DNA from: Bacillota bacterium
Lineage (GTDB): Bacteria; Bacillota_C; Negativicutes; JAEYSJ01
NCBI GenBank assembly: GCA_023434855.1
Contig: JAEYSJ010000153.1
Coordinates: forward strand, 1 to 20,763
Reading direction: 5' to 3'
Length of the DNA stretch: 20,763 nt
Of this stretch, positions 1-7,119 are shown in pieces. The translations under genes were made by a program, and so were the position numbers. Every line of letters begins with the position of its first letter. The stretch's first letter is position 1. Below the pieces are notes generated by a model, which saw nothing but the letters and a program-made list of their open reading frames with translations, had not been told where the DNA came from and searched no databases.

Positions 1-114
1 CCGCAACATTTGCGGGAATTTGTACTCGACCCGGAAAATGCAGAGTTAATAGAATTCTGCTACCTGGAAAAATGACGAAAAGAACTGGAAGCGAAAATGG
101 AAAAAAAGGATTAA
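1..114 (+). pseudogene. C-terminal fragment of an unidentified CDS with an in-frame TGA
   Basis: The frame beginning at base 1 is open to a TGA at 73-75 and, in the same frame, continues with a Lys/Glu-rich stretch to a TAA at 112-114. The visible residues before the TGA end in ...AELIEFCYLEK, and those after it read RKELEAKMEKKD. The charged, helical character continues through the stop, which suggests either a gene ending at 75 or a longer gene cut by a nonsense mutation. I do not recognise the family. Its start lies outside the window. A selenocysteine reading of the TGA is not supported: no SECIS-like hairpin was identified after it. Confidence 0.3.
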
Positions 115-181
115 CGAATCAAAAACGGTTCGCACAGAACCTCGGATTACCAATTATTATAATTTCTCGTCGAAAGCCAAA

Positions 182-211
182 AAAACCTTACCCGTTCAAG
201 GATAAGGTTTT
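182..211 (-). terminator. Rho-independent terminator (leftward)
   Basis: A perfect 9-bp stem, AAAACCTTA (182-190) and TAAGGTTTT (203-211), closes a 12-nt loop. On the minus strand the stem runs into seven T residues (complement of A179-A185). It would end leftward transcription coming through the small pseudogene and possibly the esterase. In the plus direction the downstream tract is only moderately T-rich. A related sequence (aggataaggtt) lies at the same place downstream of the intact gene copy near 3546, so the 3' flank appears to have been duplicated together with the gene. Confidence 0.7.
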
Positions 212-226
212 AGATCTTTATTAAAT

Positions 227-318
227 TACTTAATCTCCCCCAACCTTCATCGCAATTTGAAGGATAAATTTGATGCCATCAGAAAAACCCCGCTTATAAT
301 ACAGGCCATTGCTTACAA
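227..318. repeat. 92-bp perfect direct repeat, left copy
   Basis: These 92 bases are identical, in the same orientation, to 3581-3672. They cover the last 28 or so codons of the 94-aa small gene, including its stop codon. Beyond 318 similarity continues but drops sharply, with substitutions and a 2-nt deletion. The abrupt edge of identity suggests gene conversion or recombination between two diverged paralogues rather than simple vertical decay. Confidence 0.9.
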
Positions 319-465
319 CCATCCGCCATCATTAAATCAGAACATTGTATTAAAGTTTGATGAGCACTTTTTAGGCAATTCTTCTTTGACCATACTTGCA
401 CACTCTTGTATTCCGGCTATGATTTTATATCCGTTTGAAAATCACACTAGTTGCACTAAACTTAT
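230..465 (-). pseudogene. Degenerate copy of the 94-aa small gene
   Basis: The minus-strand frame starting from the stop codon at 230-232 matches the C-terminal 29 residues of the intact gene at 3584-3868 exactly. It then meets an in-frame stop (TGA, complement of 329-331) and a 2-nt deletion relative to the intact copy in the stretch after 316. Further upstream, recognisable blocks (ctttgaccat, cttgtatt) show that homology goes on to roughly 465, where it fades. No start codon or ribosome-binding site corresponds to the intact gene's. It is a dead paralogue or the relic of a duplication that surrounded the padR cassette. The right-hand boundary is approximate. Confidence 0.7.
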
Positions 466-562
466 GCCCAAATCGCCGCTGAACTGAATGCCCAAGAAGA
501 ATTAGCGGCAATTAAGGAGGACCCTATCCCCTGTCTTTTATTTGCTCATTGTCAGAAAAGAA

Positions 563-1552
563 TTACTTCAAATATCTATCGAGGAAATCCAGTACTTTTT
601 TGATATTTTCTGGAGTATTAAATGCCTCATCCAAATGGTCAGCTCCATCGATGATTTCAAAAGTAACCTTGTTTTTACCCAATACATTTTCCAGCTTAGC
701 CGCAAAATCAATCGACTGTTGAACCGGTATTATTTTGTCCGTATTACCATGTTGAATAAAAAACGGCGGATTATCTGACCTTATGTAGGTTTCAGGATTT
801 GCTGCTAAATATAACTCATGAGCCTCATTTATTGGTTTACCTATCAACTTATTCCCTACTCTTTCGAGTCGCTGTATATCCCCAATGGTCAGAAAATTAA
901 TCGGACCATACCAATCAACCACTGCGCTTACATTGCTTGATTGATCTGAATTTCCCAGACTTAAATCCTCTAACTCCTTTACATTTCCTGAGGTTCCTAC
1001 TAATGCCGCAAGGTTCCCTCCCGCTGAATCTCCCCATACCGCAATCTTTTTCGGGTTTAGCGCATATTGCTCAGCGTTTGCCCGAATCCATCGGATAGCA
1101 GCTTTTACATCGTTAATTTGACTGGGAAACTTAGCTTCTCCGCTTAGTCTGTAATTTATGGAAACAACGGCGTAACCTTGCTTAAGCGCCTCCATTATCG
1201 GGACAATTTGGAAATCGCGTTTATCGCCCCTAATGAAGGAGCCTCCATGAATAGCTACAACAACTGGAAAGGCCCCTTCTCCTTCATTAGGTAAATAAAT
1301 GTCCAGTTTTTCGGCATCCGATAGAGTCGCATACGGAATGTCTAGCCATTTACGCTGCACACTTGTAGCATTTACACCCTCCCTATTATTAAATGCATGG
1401 TTCAAAAACTCTTCTGCCTGTTGATCTTTAGTAGATAACGGCAAGGATTGAGCGTTGCCAATACCACCGTCAGATATTAATAGACTTATGCAAATAAAGA
1501 GAATTAGCACCAACTCAAACCTGTATTCTTTAATCTTGATTAAATTAAACAT
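563..1552 (-). CDS. Exported alpha/beta-hydrolase, esterase/lipase (BD-FAE/HSL-like)
   Basis: A 329-aa serine hydrolase, probably a carboxylesterase, acting outside the cytoplasm. The N-terminus has a basic start and one hydrophobic segment (about residues 12-27) followed by a plausible cleavage site near NAQS, so it is exported or membrane-anchored. The core has the oxyanion motif HGGS (102-105), the nucleophile elbow GDSAGG (174-179, Ser176), an acid candidate Asp272 in HGNTD and His306 in GADH, in the order typical of the family. The ATG is preceded by AGGAGG with good spacing. It lies 118 bp downstream of the MFS gene with no clear terminator between, so co-transcription is likely. The natural substrate cannot be read from the sequence; together with the PadR regulator and exporter a detoxification role is inferred. 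Confidence 0.85.
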   Translation of the reverse strand: MFNLIKIKEYRFELVLILFICISLLISDGGIGNAQSLPLSTKDQQAEEFLNHAFNNREGVNATSVQRKWLDIPYATLSDAEKLDIYLPNEGEGAFPVVVAIHGGSFIRGDKRDFQIVPIMEALKQGYAVVSINYRLSGEAKFPSQINDVKAAIRWIRANAEQYALNPKKIAVWGDSAGGNLAALVGTSGNVKELEDLSLGNSDQSSNVSAVVDWYGPINFLTIGDIQRLERVGNKLIGKPINEAHELYLAANPETYIRSDNPPFFIQHGNTDKIIPVQQSIDFAAKLENVLGKNKVTFEIIDGADHLDEAFNTPENIKKVLDFLDRYLK

Positions 1553-1670
1553 TTACTGTCTCCTCCTGTCTCCTTGAAAAATATAATAAAGCTACTTTAC
1601 CAAAACCCGATTAACCCATTATCTTCTTTTAATACCATTGCCGCCTTGCAAGATTTATTACAACCAAAAG

Positions 1671-2834
1671 TTAACAGTCAGCTACAACACTCTGTTGCTT
1701 GGCGTTCATACCAAGGCCGAATAACCCTGCTAAAAGGGGCAGCCAGATCAATAAATCAATGGCAAAAATGATACCCTGATATTCTGCTAACATTCCCACT
1801 AAGCCAACCCCAAGGCCACCAACTCCAATACCGAATCCCAACATAAGACCTGATGCCATAGCAGCGTTTTTACTGATAGTTTCTTGTGCAACCACTACTG
1901 TTACGGAAAAGGATGCTAGAAGTGCTGCACCAGCTAAAGCTAACAATACATAACTTAAGAAACCATTAGTGTTAAGGAAGAAGTAAAACATTGGACTAGA
2001 TACAACCAACGAACCTACAATTACCGCTTTCCTCCCGATTCGGTCAGACAGATATCCGCCTAAAATTCCACCCATGGCTCCGGAAAATAGCATTACAAAT
2101 AGCAGACGGCTGCCGGCCAGAAGCGAAATATTAGTTGTCTGTAGATATAACGGCAAAAAAGCGATCAGACCAAAGTACGCTAGAGAACGAAAGGCTACTA
2201 CTAACACTAAATTAGTAAGTTCGATCCACTTCGAACGTAGGATAGGCATCAGAGGCGGGGGAGCTACTTTCACTTTTGATGAAATCCTAGGTGCAGAAAA
2301 CCATAGCAATATGGCAACAAGTACTCCTGGTAAGATAAATAGAGGGGTCATTTCTAACCCGTATGCTTGGATAAATGGCACAACCATCAGGGGAGTAAGT
2401 GCCCAGCCAACATTTCCTGCGGCAGTAAAGCAAGCTTGGAAGAACCCTTTTCTGTTACCGCTTACGGCACTAACCATAGATGATGCTTGTGGATGAAATG
2501 CCGCCGTTCCCAAACCTGAGAGACCTGCAACAATTACTAGCAGAGGATAGTTTTTAAGTAGTCCAACTAAACTAATTAACAATGCCATCCAGATCGTTCC
2601 CACATATACCATCCATCGCTGATTTTTTTGATCGACAAAATAGCCGAAAACTGGCTGTAGTAATGATGATGTTATAGTAAACGCGGAGATTAAAAAAGCA
2701 CCCTTACTCACTCCAAGACCCGCCATTGCCAAAAACGGCAGCAAGGTCTGAATGTAATTCATATACCAGTCATTAAGTAAATGGGCGAGAGAAAGAGAAA
2801 TAATTTTTCCTTTCTTTGGTGATGACATATTCAT
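1671..2834 (-). CDS. MFS transporter, fosmidomycin-resistance (Fsr)-like
   Basis: About 387 aa and strongly hydrophobic throughout, consistent with a 12-TM major facilitator. Features recalling the Fsr branch are the N-terminal LAHLLNDWY block, the GLGTAAFHPQASS segment at about 107-120, and a motif-A-like GGYLSDRIGRK loop at about 260-270. The product is an inner-membrane, proton-driven drug efflux candidate. The frame opens with ATG ATG AAT ATG. The AGGAGG site sits only 2 nt from the first ATG and 5 nt from the second, so I place the start at 2834; the first ATG at 2837 is the alternative. The gene follows padR after about 20 bp, so PadR control is likely. The exported compound is unknown. 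Confidence 0.85.
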   Translation of the reverse strand: MNMSSPKKGKIISLSLAHLLNDWYMNYIQTLLPFLAMAGLGVSKGAFLISAFTITSSLLQPVFGYFVDQKNQRWMVYVGTIWMALLISLVGLLKNYPLLVIVAGLSGLGTAAFHPQASSMVSAVSGNRKGFFQACFTAAGNVGWALTPLMVVPFIQAYGLEMTPLFILPGVLVAILLWFSAPRISSKVKVAPPPLMPILRSKWIELTNLVLVVAFRSLAYFGLIAFLPLYLQTTNISLLAGSRLLFVMLFSGAMGGILGGYLSDRIGRKAVIVGSLVVSSPMFYFFLNTNGFLSYVLLALAGAALLASFSVTVVVAQETISKNAAMASGLMLGFGIGVGGLGVGLVGMLAEYQGIIFAIDLLIWLPLLAGLFGLGMNAKQQSVVADC

Positions 2835-2856
2835 CATTACCTCCTTGTTTAATACA

Positions 2857-3207
2857 TCAGTTTATTGATAAATTTTTATAAGAATTAAGAAAGAACTCTA
2901 AATTTTTCATTCGCTTTTCAATATCATCTTTAAATTCTGCCAGTCTCTTCAGACCATTATCGGTTATTTTATACCACTTCTTGGCCGGGCCTGAACTGTC
3001 TGTTTCCCAATAAGACGATACTGAACCTTCTTCTTCTAGCTCCTGAAGCGAACGATAAATCACGGCACTATCTGTGTGGTAATAAGGCAACTCCCTGTGC
3101 AAGGTATTTAAAAGAGCAGCACCGTATAAATCTTCCACAGCTAAAAAAAGCAGAATAAATGCTGGGGTATGTCGATAAGCTTGTTTCTTTTTTGATTTTT
3201 CAACCAT
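2857..3207 (-). CDS. PadR-family transcriptional regulator
   Basis: A 116-aa winged-helix protein. Residues 13-85 give the PadR pattern: a hydrophobic helix (AFILLFLAV), LYGAALL, then a recognition helix with SAVIYRSLQELEEEGSV (47-63), and a wing containing GPAKKWYKITDNG (73-85). The C-terminal residues 88-110 form the dimerisation helix. The start ATG has GGAG 8-9 nt upstream. It heads a leftward transcript with the MFS exporter and esterase. PadR proteins usually repress their own operon and are released by phenolics or drugs; a perfect ACATATATATGT palindrome 25 bp upstream of this start is a candidate operator. The ligand is unknown. Confidence 0.85.
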   Translation of the reverse strand: MVEKSKKKQAYRHTPAFILLFLAVEDLYGAALLNTLHRELPYYHTDSAVIYRSLQELEEEGSVSSYWETDSSGPAKKWYKITDNGLKRLAEFKDDIEKRMKNLEFFLNSYKNLSIN

Positions 3208-3231
3208 ATTATCATCTCCATGATATTAATT

Positions 3232-3243
3232 ACATATATATGT
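3232..3243. promoter_or_regulatory. Candidate PadR operator (12-bp palindrome)
   Basis: ACATATATATGT is a perfect palindrome inside a very AT-rich stretch (3225-3265), between the padR ribosome-binding site and its probable promoter. PadR-type operators are often ATGT/ACAT dyads, so autoregulation is a reasonable inference. AT-richness makes chance palindromes more likely, which lowers confidence. No unambiguous -35/-10 pair could be fixed here. Confidence 0.4.
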
Positions 3244-3349
3244 TTATAATATATATATGATTATTACACTATCATACTAGCAGTAATTGCCAAAATAGTC
3301 AAGTGAAAATCCCAAGAAATTTATAATTAGATAATCGCCATTAAATAAA

Positions 3350-3385
3350 GGAACCAGCACCTCCAATTATGGAATGCTGGTTTCC
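3350..3385 (-). terminator. Hairpin in the padR upstream region, possible leftward terminator
   Basis: AACCAGCA (3352-3359) pairs with TGCTGGTT (3375-3382), extended by GG/CC with one bulge. The minus-strand 3' side reads CTTTATTTAATGG, a weak U tract. It would stop leftward transcripts from the 94-aa gene before they enter padR. The remainder of 3244-3583 is AT-rich; apart from another weak stem (TAACA 3542-3546 with TGTTA 3556-3560, then T5 on the minus strand) I see no gene in it. Confidence 0.45.
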
Positions 3386-3580
3386 AAATTAATCTTACCT
3401 AAAATCATTCTATATAATTCAAATAGATAACATGGTATTTCGCCAAAAATATTAAAGTTCAATATACAACAATTATTCAGAATTTTTCTTTTGAGTAAGC
3501 TTTTTATATTAATTGCGCCTGGAAAACCAATTCTCGAAAAATAACAGGATAAGGTTGTTAATAGTTATGATCCCTATATA

Positions 3581-3672
3581 TACTTAATCTCCCCCAACCT
3601 TCATCGCAATTTGAAGGATAAATTTGATGCCATCAGAAAAACCCCGCTTATAATACAGGCCATTGCTTACAA
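3581..3672. repeat. 92-bp perfect direct repeat, right copy
   Basis: Identical to 227-318, in direct orientation about 3.35 kb away. It forms the 3' end of the intact 94-aa gene. Together the two copies bracket the padR-MFS-esterase genes. Confidence 0.9.
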
Positions 3673-3868
3673 TCGTTCGATCCGTTATCGAATCAGAATA
3701 CTGCATGAAAATTCTATGTGCACTTTCCGGTAATTCAGCTTTGACCATGTTTGCAAGCACTTGTATTTTACTTGTAAATTCCTGGTACTCAACGTTATCT
3801 AGTTCAATGCCCTCACCCACTATCACCGAGTAGTTGCTTAACACGAACTCATCGAATAATTTTAGCAT
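3584..3868 (-). CDS. Small protein, 94 aa, possibly DUF6809-like
   Basis: A short, acidic, mostly helical protein with no signal peptide or membrane segment. Its C-terminal YYKRGFSDGIKFILQ pattern recalls the G-F-x-x-G helix seen at the end of small DUF6809-type proteins, but I cannot confirm the family from sequence alone. The ATG has AAAGGAA about 9 nt upstream. A 57-aa helix-turn-helix gene lies upstream on the same strand, with a GC-rich hairpin between them, so the two may share the promoter at 4201-4229. Small genes of this kind are common next to mobile or recently acquired DNA. A frameshifted second copy lies at 230-465. Confidence 0.6.
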   Translation of the reverse strand: MLKLFDEFVLSNYSVIVGEGIELDNVEYQEFTSKIQVLANMVKAELPESAHRIFMQYSDSITDRTIVSNGLYYKRGFSDGIKFILQIAMKVGGD

Positions 3869-3900
3869 TACACTTGTTCCTTTCTATCGGTTTACATTTG

Positions 3901-3934
3901 CCCTGCCACCTGATAGAATAGAATTGCGGCAGGG
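3901..3934. other. GC-rich hairpin between two small genes
   Basis: CCCTGCC (3901-3907) pairs perfectly with GGCAGGG (3928-3934) across a 20-nt loop, in otherwise AT-rich DNA. There is no U tract on the minus strand, so it is not an ordinary terminator for the leftward transcript. In the plus direction it is followed by TTCTTT. It may be an mRNA processing or stability element between the helix-turn-helix gene and the 94-aa gene. Confidence 0.4.
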
Positions 3935-3997
3935 TTCTTTCGTGTTCTCGCGTCGCTGGCCGGTGTTACTGTTACAGCAGTACCCGGCTGTTTATTT

Positions 3998-4171
3998 TTA
4001 GCCCTCCTTTGAATTTTGCTTTAAATACTGATCCCATTCTTCGTCAGCAATTCTCCACTGTCGTCCGATCTTAATCCCCTTAATTTCGCTATTGCGTAAC
4101 AGTTTACGAATAACATTCTCGTTGACACGGTATTCTAGAGCTAACTCTTCAGGAGTCAACCATTTTGGCAC
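3998..4171 (-). CDS. Small helix-turn-helix DNA-binding protein (excisionase/MerR-like, HTH_17)
   Basis: A 57-aa protein starting at GTG, with a perfect AAGGAGG six nucleotides upstream that fixes the start. The sequence opens MPKWLTPEELALEYRVNE, then NVIRKLLRNSEIKGIKIG and RQWRIADEEWDQYL. This is the standard excisionase-type layout: helix-turn-helix, then a short wing with G-x-K-I-G-R-x-W-R-I, then a final helix. Members act as Xis factors, in toxin-antitoxin-like or plasmid modules, or as small regulators. It is the first gene after a near-consensus promoter and is followed by the 94-aa gene. No integrase lies in the window, so an excision role is not shown. Confidence 0.8.
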   Translation of the reverse strand: MPKWLTPEELALEYRVNENVIRKLLRNSEIKGIKIGRQWRIADEEWDQYLKQNSKEG

Positions 4172-4200
4172 TTTGCACCTCCTTAATATTTTGTGTCCTA

Positions 4201-4229
4201 ATGTTAGATCTACGCTCTTTATATGTCAA
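4201..4229 (-). promoter_or_regulatory. Sigma-A type promoter for the HTH gene
   Basis: On the minus strand TTGACA (complement of 4224-4229) is followed after exactly 17 nt by TAACAT (complement of 4201-4206). Transcription would begin near 4194, about 20 nt before the GTG. The neighbouring 4230-4428 contains no gene that I can support. Confidence 0.8.
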
Positions 4230-4428
4230 ATCTTATTTTTCATTCTTTGTCTATTTATATTTAGATTACTTTTAGATATATCAGCAAAACCACTATAGTA
4301 ATTTGCAGTTATTAGGAAGGATTTTGCACTAACAAGAGTATAATTTGAGAATTCCATACGTCTATGCTGGATATTGGGGAAGAAGTAAAATTTTGAGCAA
4401 ACTTCCTGTACCTTTAGTTGTTATAAAC

Positions 4429-4468
4429 GCAAAAAAATGCCATTCTAAGTAGAATGGCATTTTTTTGC
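4429..4468. terminator. Strong bidirectional intrinsic terminator
   Basis: Two perfect 19-nt arms, GCAAAAAAATGCCATTCTA (4429-4447) and its exact complement (4450-4468), are separated by AG. The GC-containing stem is flanked by A7 and T7, so it can terminate in both directions. On the minus strand it starts 8 nt after the stop codon of the 41-aa small protein gene. Confidence 0.9.
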
Positions 4469-4476
4469 AGACATGC

Positions 4477-4602
4477 TTAGTGGCAAGCAATTAAGATAAC
4501 TTGTTTGCCTTGTTTGCTAGCAAATTCCTGTTCAAAGTTTTTTATCATTTGAACCTCGTCCGAAGAAAGTTGTGCTAGATTCATATTGTGTACATCACTC
4601 AT
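4477..4602 (-). CDS. 41-aa small protein of unknown function
   Basis: The frame begins MSDVHNMNLAQLSSDEV and ends KQVILIACH. It has a polar N-terminal half, a charged helix (QMIKNFEQEFASKQGK) and a short hydrophobic tail with a terminal Cys-His. AAGGAG lies 10 nt before the ATG, an extended -10 promoter lies 31 nt upstream of the start, and a perfect terminator follows immediately, so it forms a self-contained transcription unit. I do not recognise a named family. The Leu-Ser-x-Asp-Glu plus Lys-x-x-Glu pattern suggests a small conserved regulatory or peptide-like protein, but no function should be assigned. It lies downstream of the drrA/drrB-like genes and could also receive their transcript. 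Confidence 0.6.
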   Translation of the reverse strand: MSDVHNMNLAQLSSDEVQMIKNFEQEFASKQGKQVILIACH

Positions 4603-4632
4603 GCCGCATTAACTCCTTTCCAATTAAAGTTA

Positions 4633-4641
4633 AGTATAGCA
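4633..4641 (-). promoter_or_regulatory. Extended -10 promoter for the 41-aa gene
   Basis: The minus strand reads TGCTATACT, that is TG-n-TATACT, an extended -10 element. No good -35 lies 17 nt upstream, which extended -10 promoters can tolerate. The predicted start of transcription is near 4626, giving a leader of about 24 nt. Confidence 0.55.
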
Positions 4642-4701
4642 TACCCGTCATTATCATTTATACTCTTACTAATTCTTTAATGAATAGGAACCAGCCACCT
4701 G

Positions 4702-5442
4702 TTACTCACGTACTTTACCCATCTTCCAAACGCCGATGCCTAAAAGTAAGCTAGTATACACCAGCATAACTGCCACTGACCATACAGGCACAGTTCCACC
4801 TGAACCGATAGCGCGCAGTGCATAACTGGAATGGGTCAACGGTAGTAGTTCAACTATATTTCGCATAAATACCGGTAAACGGTCTGGGGTAAAAAAAGTG
4901 GCACATAGAAAAGACATTGGAGTAAGTACGTATGTGTTAAAGTTAGCCATTTCTTCGTGAGAGTTCATGATCATAGCCGCCACTAGCCCGAGAGTAGAAA
5001 AAACAATGCAATTTAGTCCCAATACCAGCAAGAACCATGCATTTACCGTAAAATTAGCACCAAATAAATAAGCCAAAAGAATAATGACCATTGATGAAAT
5101 TAACCCTCGTAAAACTCCTGATAAAACCTTACCAATAACGATAGCGACTGTGCTTATTGGTGCAATAAGATATTCCTCAAGAGTTTTATGATATAAACGG
5201 CTCATATTTAAAGGACTGCCAACAGCATTAAAACTGATCGTCATGGAATTCAAAGCTATAATGCCAGGTACAATGAAATCCATGTAATTGCCTTGATTAA
5301 CTTGAATGCCCCGGCCCACCCCCCAGCCAAAAGCAACTAAGTACAACACAGGTGAAATCATCCTTGACAGAATGTAACGCCCCATACGCCTTTTTAATAC
5401 AACCCAATCACGCCAAAATACCGTCCAAATGTCATAAAGCAT
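4702..5442 (-). CDS. ABC-2 type exporter permease (DrrB/NodJ-like)
   Basis: A 246-aa inner-membrane protein with about six hydrophobic segments: after residue 25, about 57-75, 95-125, 135-160, 168-185 and 222-240. The ABC-2 signature region is visible as LTPMSFLCATFFTPDRLP (173-190) followed by PLTHSSYALR (201-210), typical of DrrB-type permeases. Its ATG abuts the TAA of the ATPase gene directly upstream, so the two form one exporter. The pair closes the cbiL-btuFCD transcript. The substrate is unknown; the position suggests something linked to corrinoid or metal-chelate metabolism, but DrrAB-type systems also export drugs and lipids. Confidence 0.85.
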   Translation of the reverse strand: MLYDIWTVFWRDWVVLKRRMGRYILSRMISPVLYLVAFGWGVGRGIQVNQGNYMDFIVPGIIALNSMTISFNAVGSPLNMSRLYHKTLEEYLIAPISTVAIVIGKVLSGVLRGLISSMVIILLAYLFGANFTVNAWFLLVLGLNCIVFSTLGLVAAMIMNSHEEMANFNTYVLTPMSFLCATFFTPDRLPVFMRNIVELLPLTHSSYALRAIGSGGTVPVWSVAVMLVYTSLLLGIGVWKMGKVRE

Positions 5443-6282
5443 TTATCCCGCCACCCTTCTGCCCGTAAGTTCGACAAATACATCTTCCAGGTTGGAGCGT
5501 CGAATAGTAGCCGTTGTCGCAAGTGTACCGGCAAACAGGGCTGCTTCATTTCTATTAACGAAGAACCGGGCTTTCATGCCATCCTCTTCAACCCACTCTA
5601 CTACATACTCGCCAAGTCGCTGACATAGGACTGCCGGATTATTCATGGCAATCAATTTTCCCTTTTCCATAATAGCTACACGCCCGCACAGGCTTTCAGC
5701 CTCTTCAATGTAATGTGTTGTTAACAGCACCGTAATCCCTTCGCTGTTCATATGGCGGATTAAGTCCCATAAACGGCGGCGGACTTGCGGGTCCAGGCCA
5801 ACAGTAGGTTCATCAAGAAATAACACCTGCGGATGATGAAAGAGCGCTCTGGCAATCATCAGCCTTCGTTTCATGCCGCCGGAAAAAGTTTGCACCATAT
5901 CATTGCCACGTTCATGAAGTTCAACATATTCTAGCAATTCGGCTATGCGTTTTTTTCGTTCCTCTGCCGGAATATGATGCAACCGTCCATGCAGTTCCAG
6001 GTTTTCTTTTGCCGTTAATTCAATATCCAAATTAAAATGCTGGGGTACGACACCGATAACCGCTTTGATCTGCTGATCATCTTCAAGTAGCCGCCAGCCA
6101 TTTATAGTTACGTTACCAGCAGTAGGCCTGGTAAGCATGGTTAAGATACGAATGGTTGTTGTCTTCCCTGCCCCATTAGGCCCTAACAAACCAAAGGTTT
6201 CGCCCTTATTAACACTCAGCGTCAGATTATCAACAACAGTCCGGTCCCCAAATTTTTTTATTAAGCCTTCTATCTCAATCAT
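5443..6282 (-). CDS. ABC exporter ATPase (DrrA-like)
   Basis: About 279 aa, cytoplasmic, energising the adjacent permease. Counting from the upstream ATG: Walker A GPNGAGKT (36-43), Q-loop Gln83, signature TFSGGMKRR (134-142), Walker B VLFLDEPT (155-162), switch His192. The C-terminus has LEDVFVELTGR, a hallmark of the DrrA/CcmA-type exporter ATPases and not of BtuD importers. Two ATGs compete: AGAGGG is 1 nt from the one at 6288 and 7 nt from the one at 6282, so I take 6282. It follows the importer ATPase after about 50 bp without a terminator. Confidence 0.88.
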   Translation of the reverse strand: MIEIEGLIKKFGDRTVVDNLTLSVNKGETFGLLGPNGAGKTTTIRILTMLTRPTAGNVTINGWRLLEDDQQIKAVIGVVPQHFNLDIELTAKENLELHGRLHHIPAEERKKRIAELLEYVELHERGNDMVQTFSGGMKRRLMIARALFHHPQVLFLDEPTVGLDPQVRRRLWDLIRHMNSEGITVLLTTHYIEEAESLCGRVAIMEKGKLIAMNNPAVLCQRLGEYVVEWVEEDGMKARFFVNRNEAALFAGTLATTATIRRSNLEDVFVELTGRRVAG

Positions 6283-6330
6283 ACTCATGCCCTCTATTTC
6301 TCATTAAATGGTCTTTCAATCCTCATACGT

Positions 6331-7119
6331 CTATTTTTGAGAAGTTGCTAATCCTTGAAAAACATAAACGGGGCGCTGGTCACTATCGAACAAAATGCGA
6401 CCCTCGACCTTAAAAACTTCACGCAACATGTCAGTAGTGATAACTTCGTTAGGATGGCCCAGTGCATATATTTTACCTTCACTCAGCACAGCAATACAAT
6501 CTGAGTATTTAGCGGCATAATTCATATCATGAAGCACCATAATTATAGTGATGCCTTGTTCTCTATTTAACTGAGTTATTAAATCTAATATCTCAAATTG
6601 ATGGCATATATCAAGATAAGTAGTCGGCTCATCCAAAAGCAAAATGCGGGGTTGCTGTGCTAAGGCCATGGCAATCCAAACCCGCTGCTGTTCGCCGCCT
6701 GACATGGTATTTACCAGCCTTGTGGCTAATTTTGCTAATCCGGTCTGCTCCAAAGCCCATTCCACAATATCTTTGTCTTCTTCCTTGCCTTTCCACCAAT
6801 GCTGATAAGGAAACCGGCCGTACTCGACTAAATCGCGTACTGTCAAATCTCCCGGAGCGCGTGACGATTGATGTAAGATAGCCATTTGGCAGGCAAGCTT
6901 TTTCGCCGCAATGCTTTGGATATCTTTTCCATCTAATAAAACCGAACCATTTTCCGGCTTTAGGTTTCGCGACAGCGCTTTCAACAAAGTACTTTTCCCT
7001 GAACCGTTTGGTCCTACGATAGACAGGATTTTGCCTTGCTCAACAGCTAAACATAAATTATTGATTATTCTCTTTTCACCAAAATGCACAAATAGTCCAT
7101 CTGCTAACAATATTGCCAT
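6331..7119 (-). CDS. btuD: Corrinoid/siderophore ABC importer ATPase (BtuD/FecE family)
   Basis: A 262-aa ATPase. Walker A GPNGSGKS (36-43), Q-loop Gln84, signature MSGGEQQR (139-146), Walker B ILLLDEPT (159-166) and His197 are all present. The segment YGRFPYQHWW (100-109) is typical of FecE/BtuD importers of metal chelates. The start abuts the TAA of the permease gene, and AAGGAGG lies in the end of that gene. It completes a BtuF-BtuC-BtuD importer. Sequence alone cannot separate cobalamin from ferric-siderophore or haem substrates; the cbiL gene just upstream favours corrinoids, so the gene symbol rests on context. Confidence 0.8.
   Translation of the reverse strand: MAILLADGLFVHFGEKRIINNLCLAVEQGKILSIVGPNGSGKSTLLKALSRNLKPENGSVLLDGKDIQSIAAKKLACQMAILHQSSRAPGDLTVRDLVEYGRFPYQHWWKGKEEDKDIVEWALEQTGLAKLATRLVNTMSGGEQQRVWIAMALAQQPRILLLDEPTTYLDICHQFEILDLITQLNREQGITIIMVLHDMNYAAKYSDCIAVLSEGKIYALGHPNEVITTDMLREVFKVEGRILFDSDQRPVYVFQGLATSQK

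Noticed and set aside
73..75. Selenocysteine TGA codon
   Set aside because: No SECIS-like hairpin identified after it and no known selenoprotein motif around it; nonsense mutation or gene end is simpler.
2074..2496. Plus-strand frame of 140 codons opposite the MFS gene
   Set aside because: Lies wholly antisense to a clear membrane transporter and has atypical composition.
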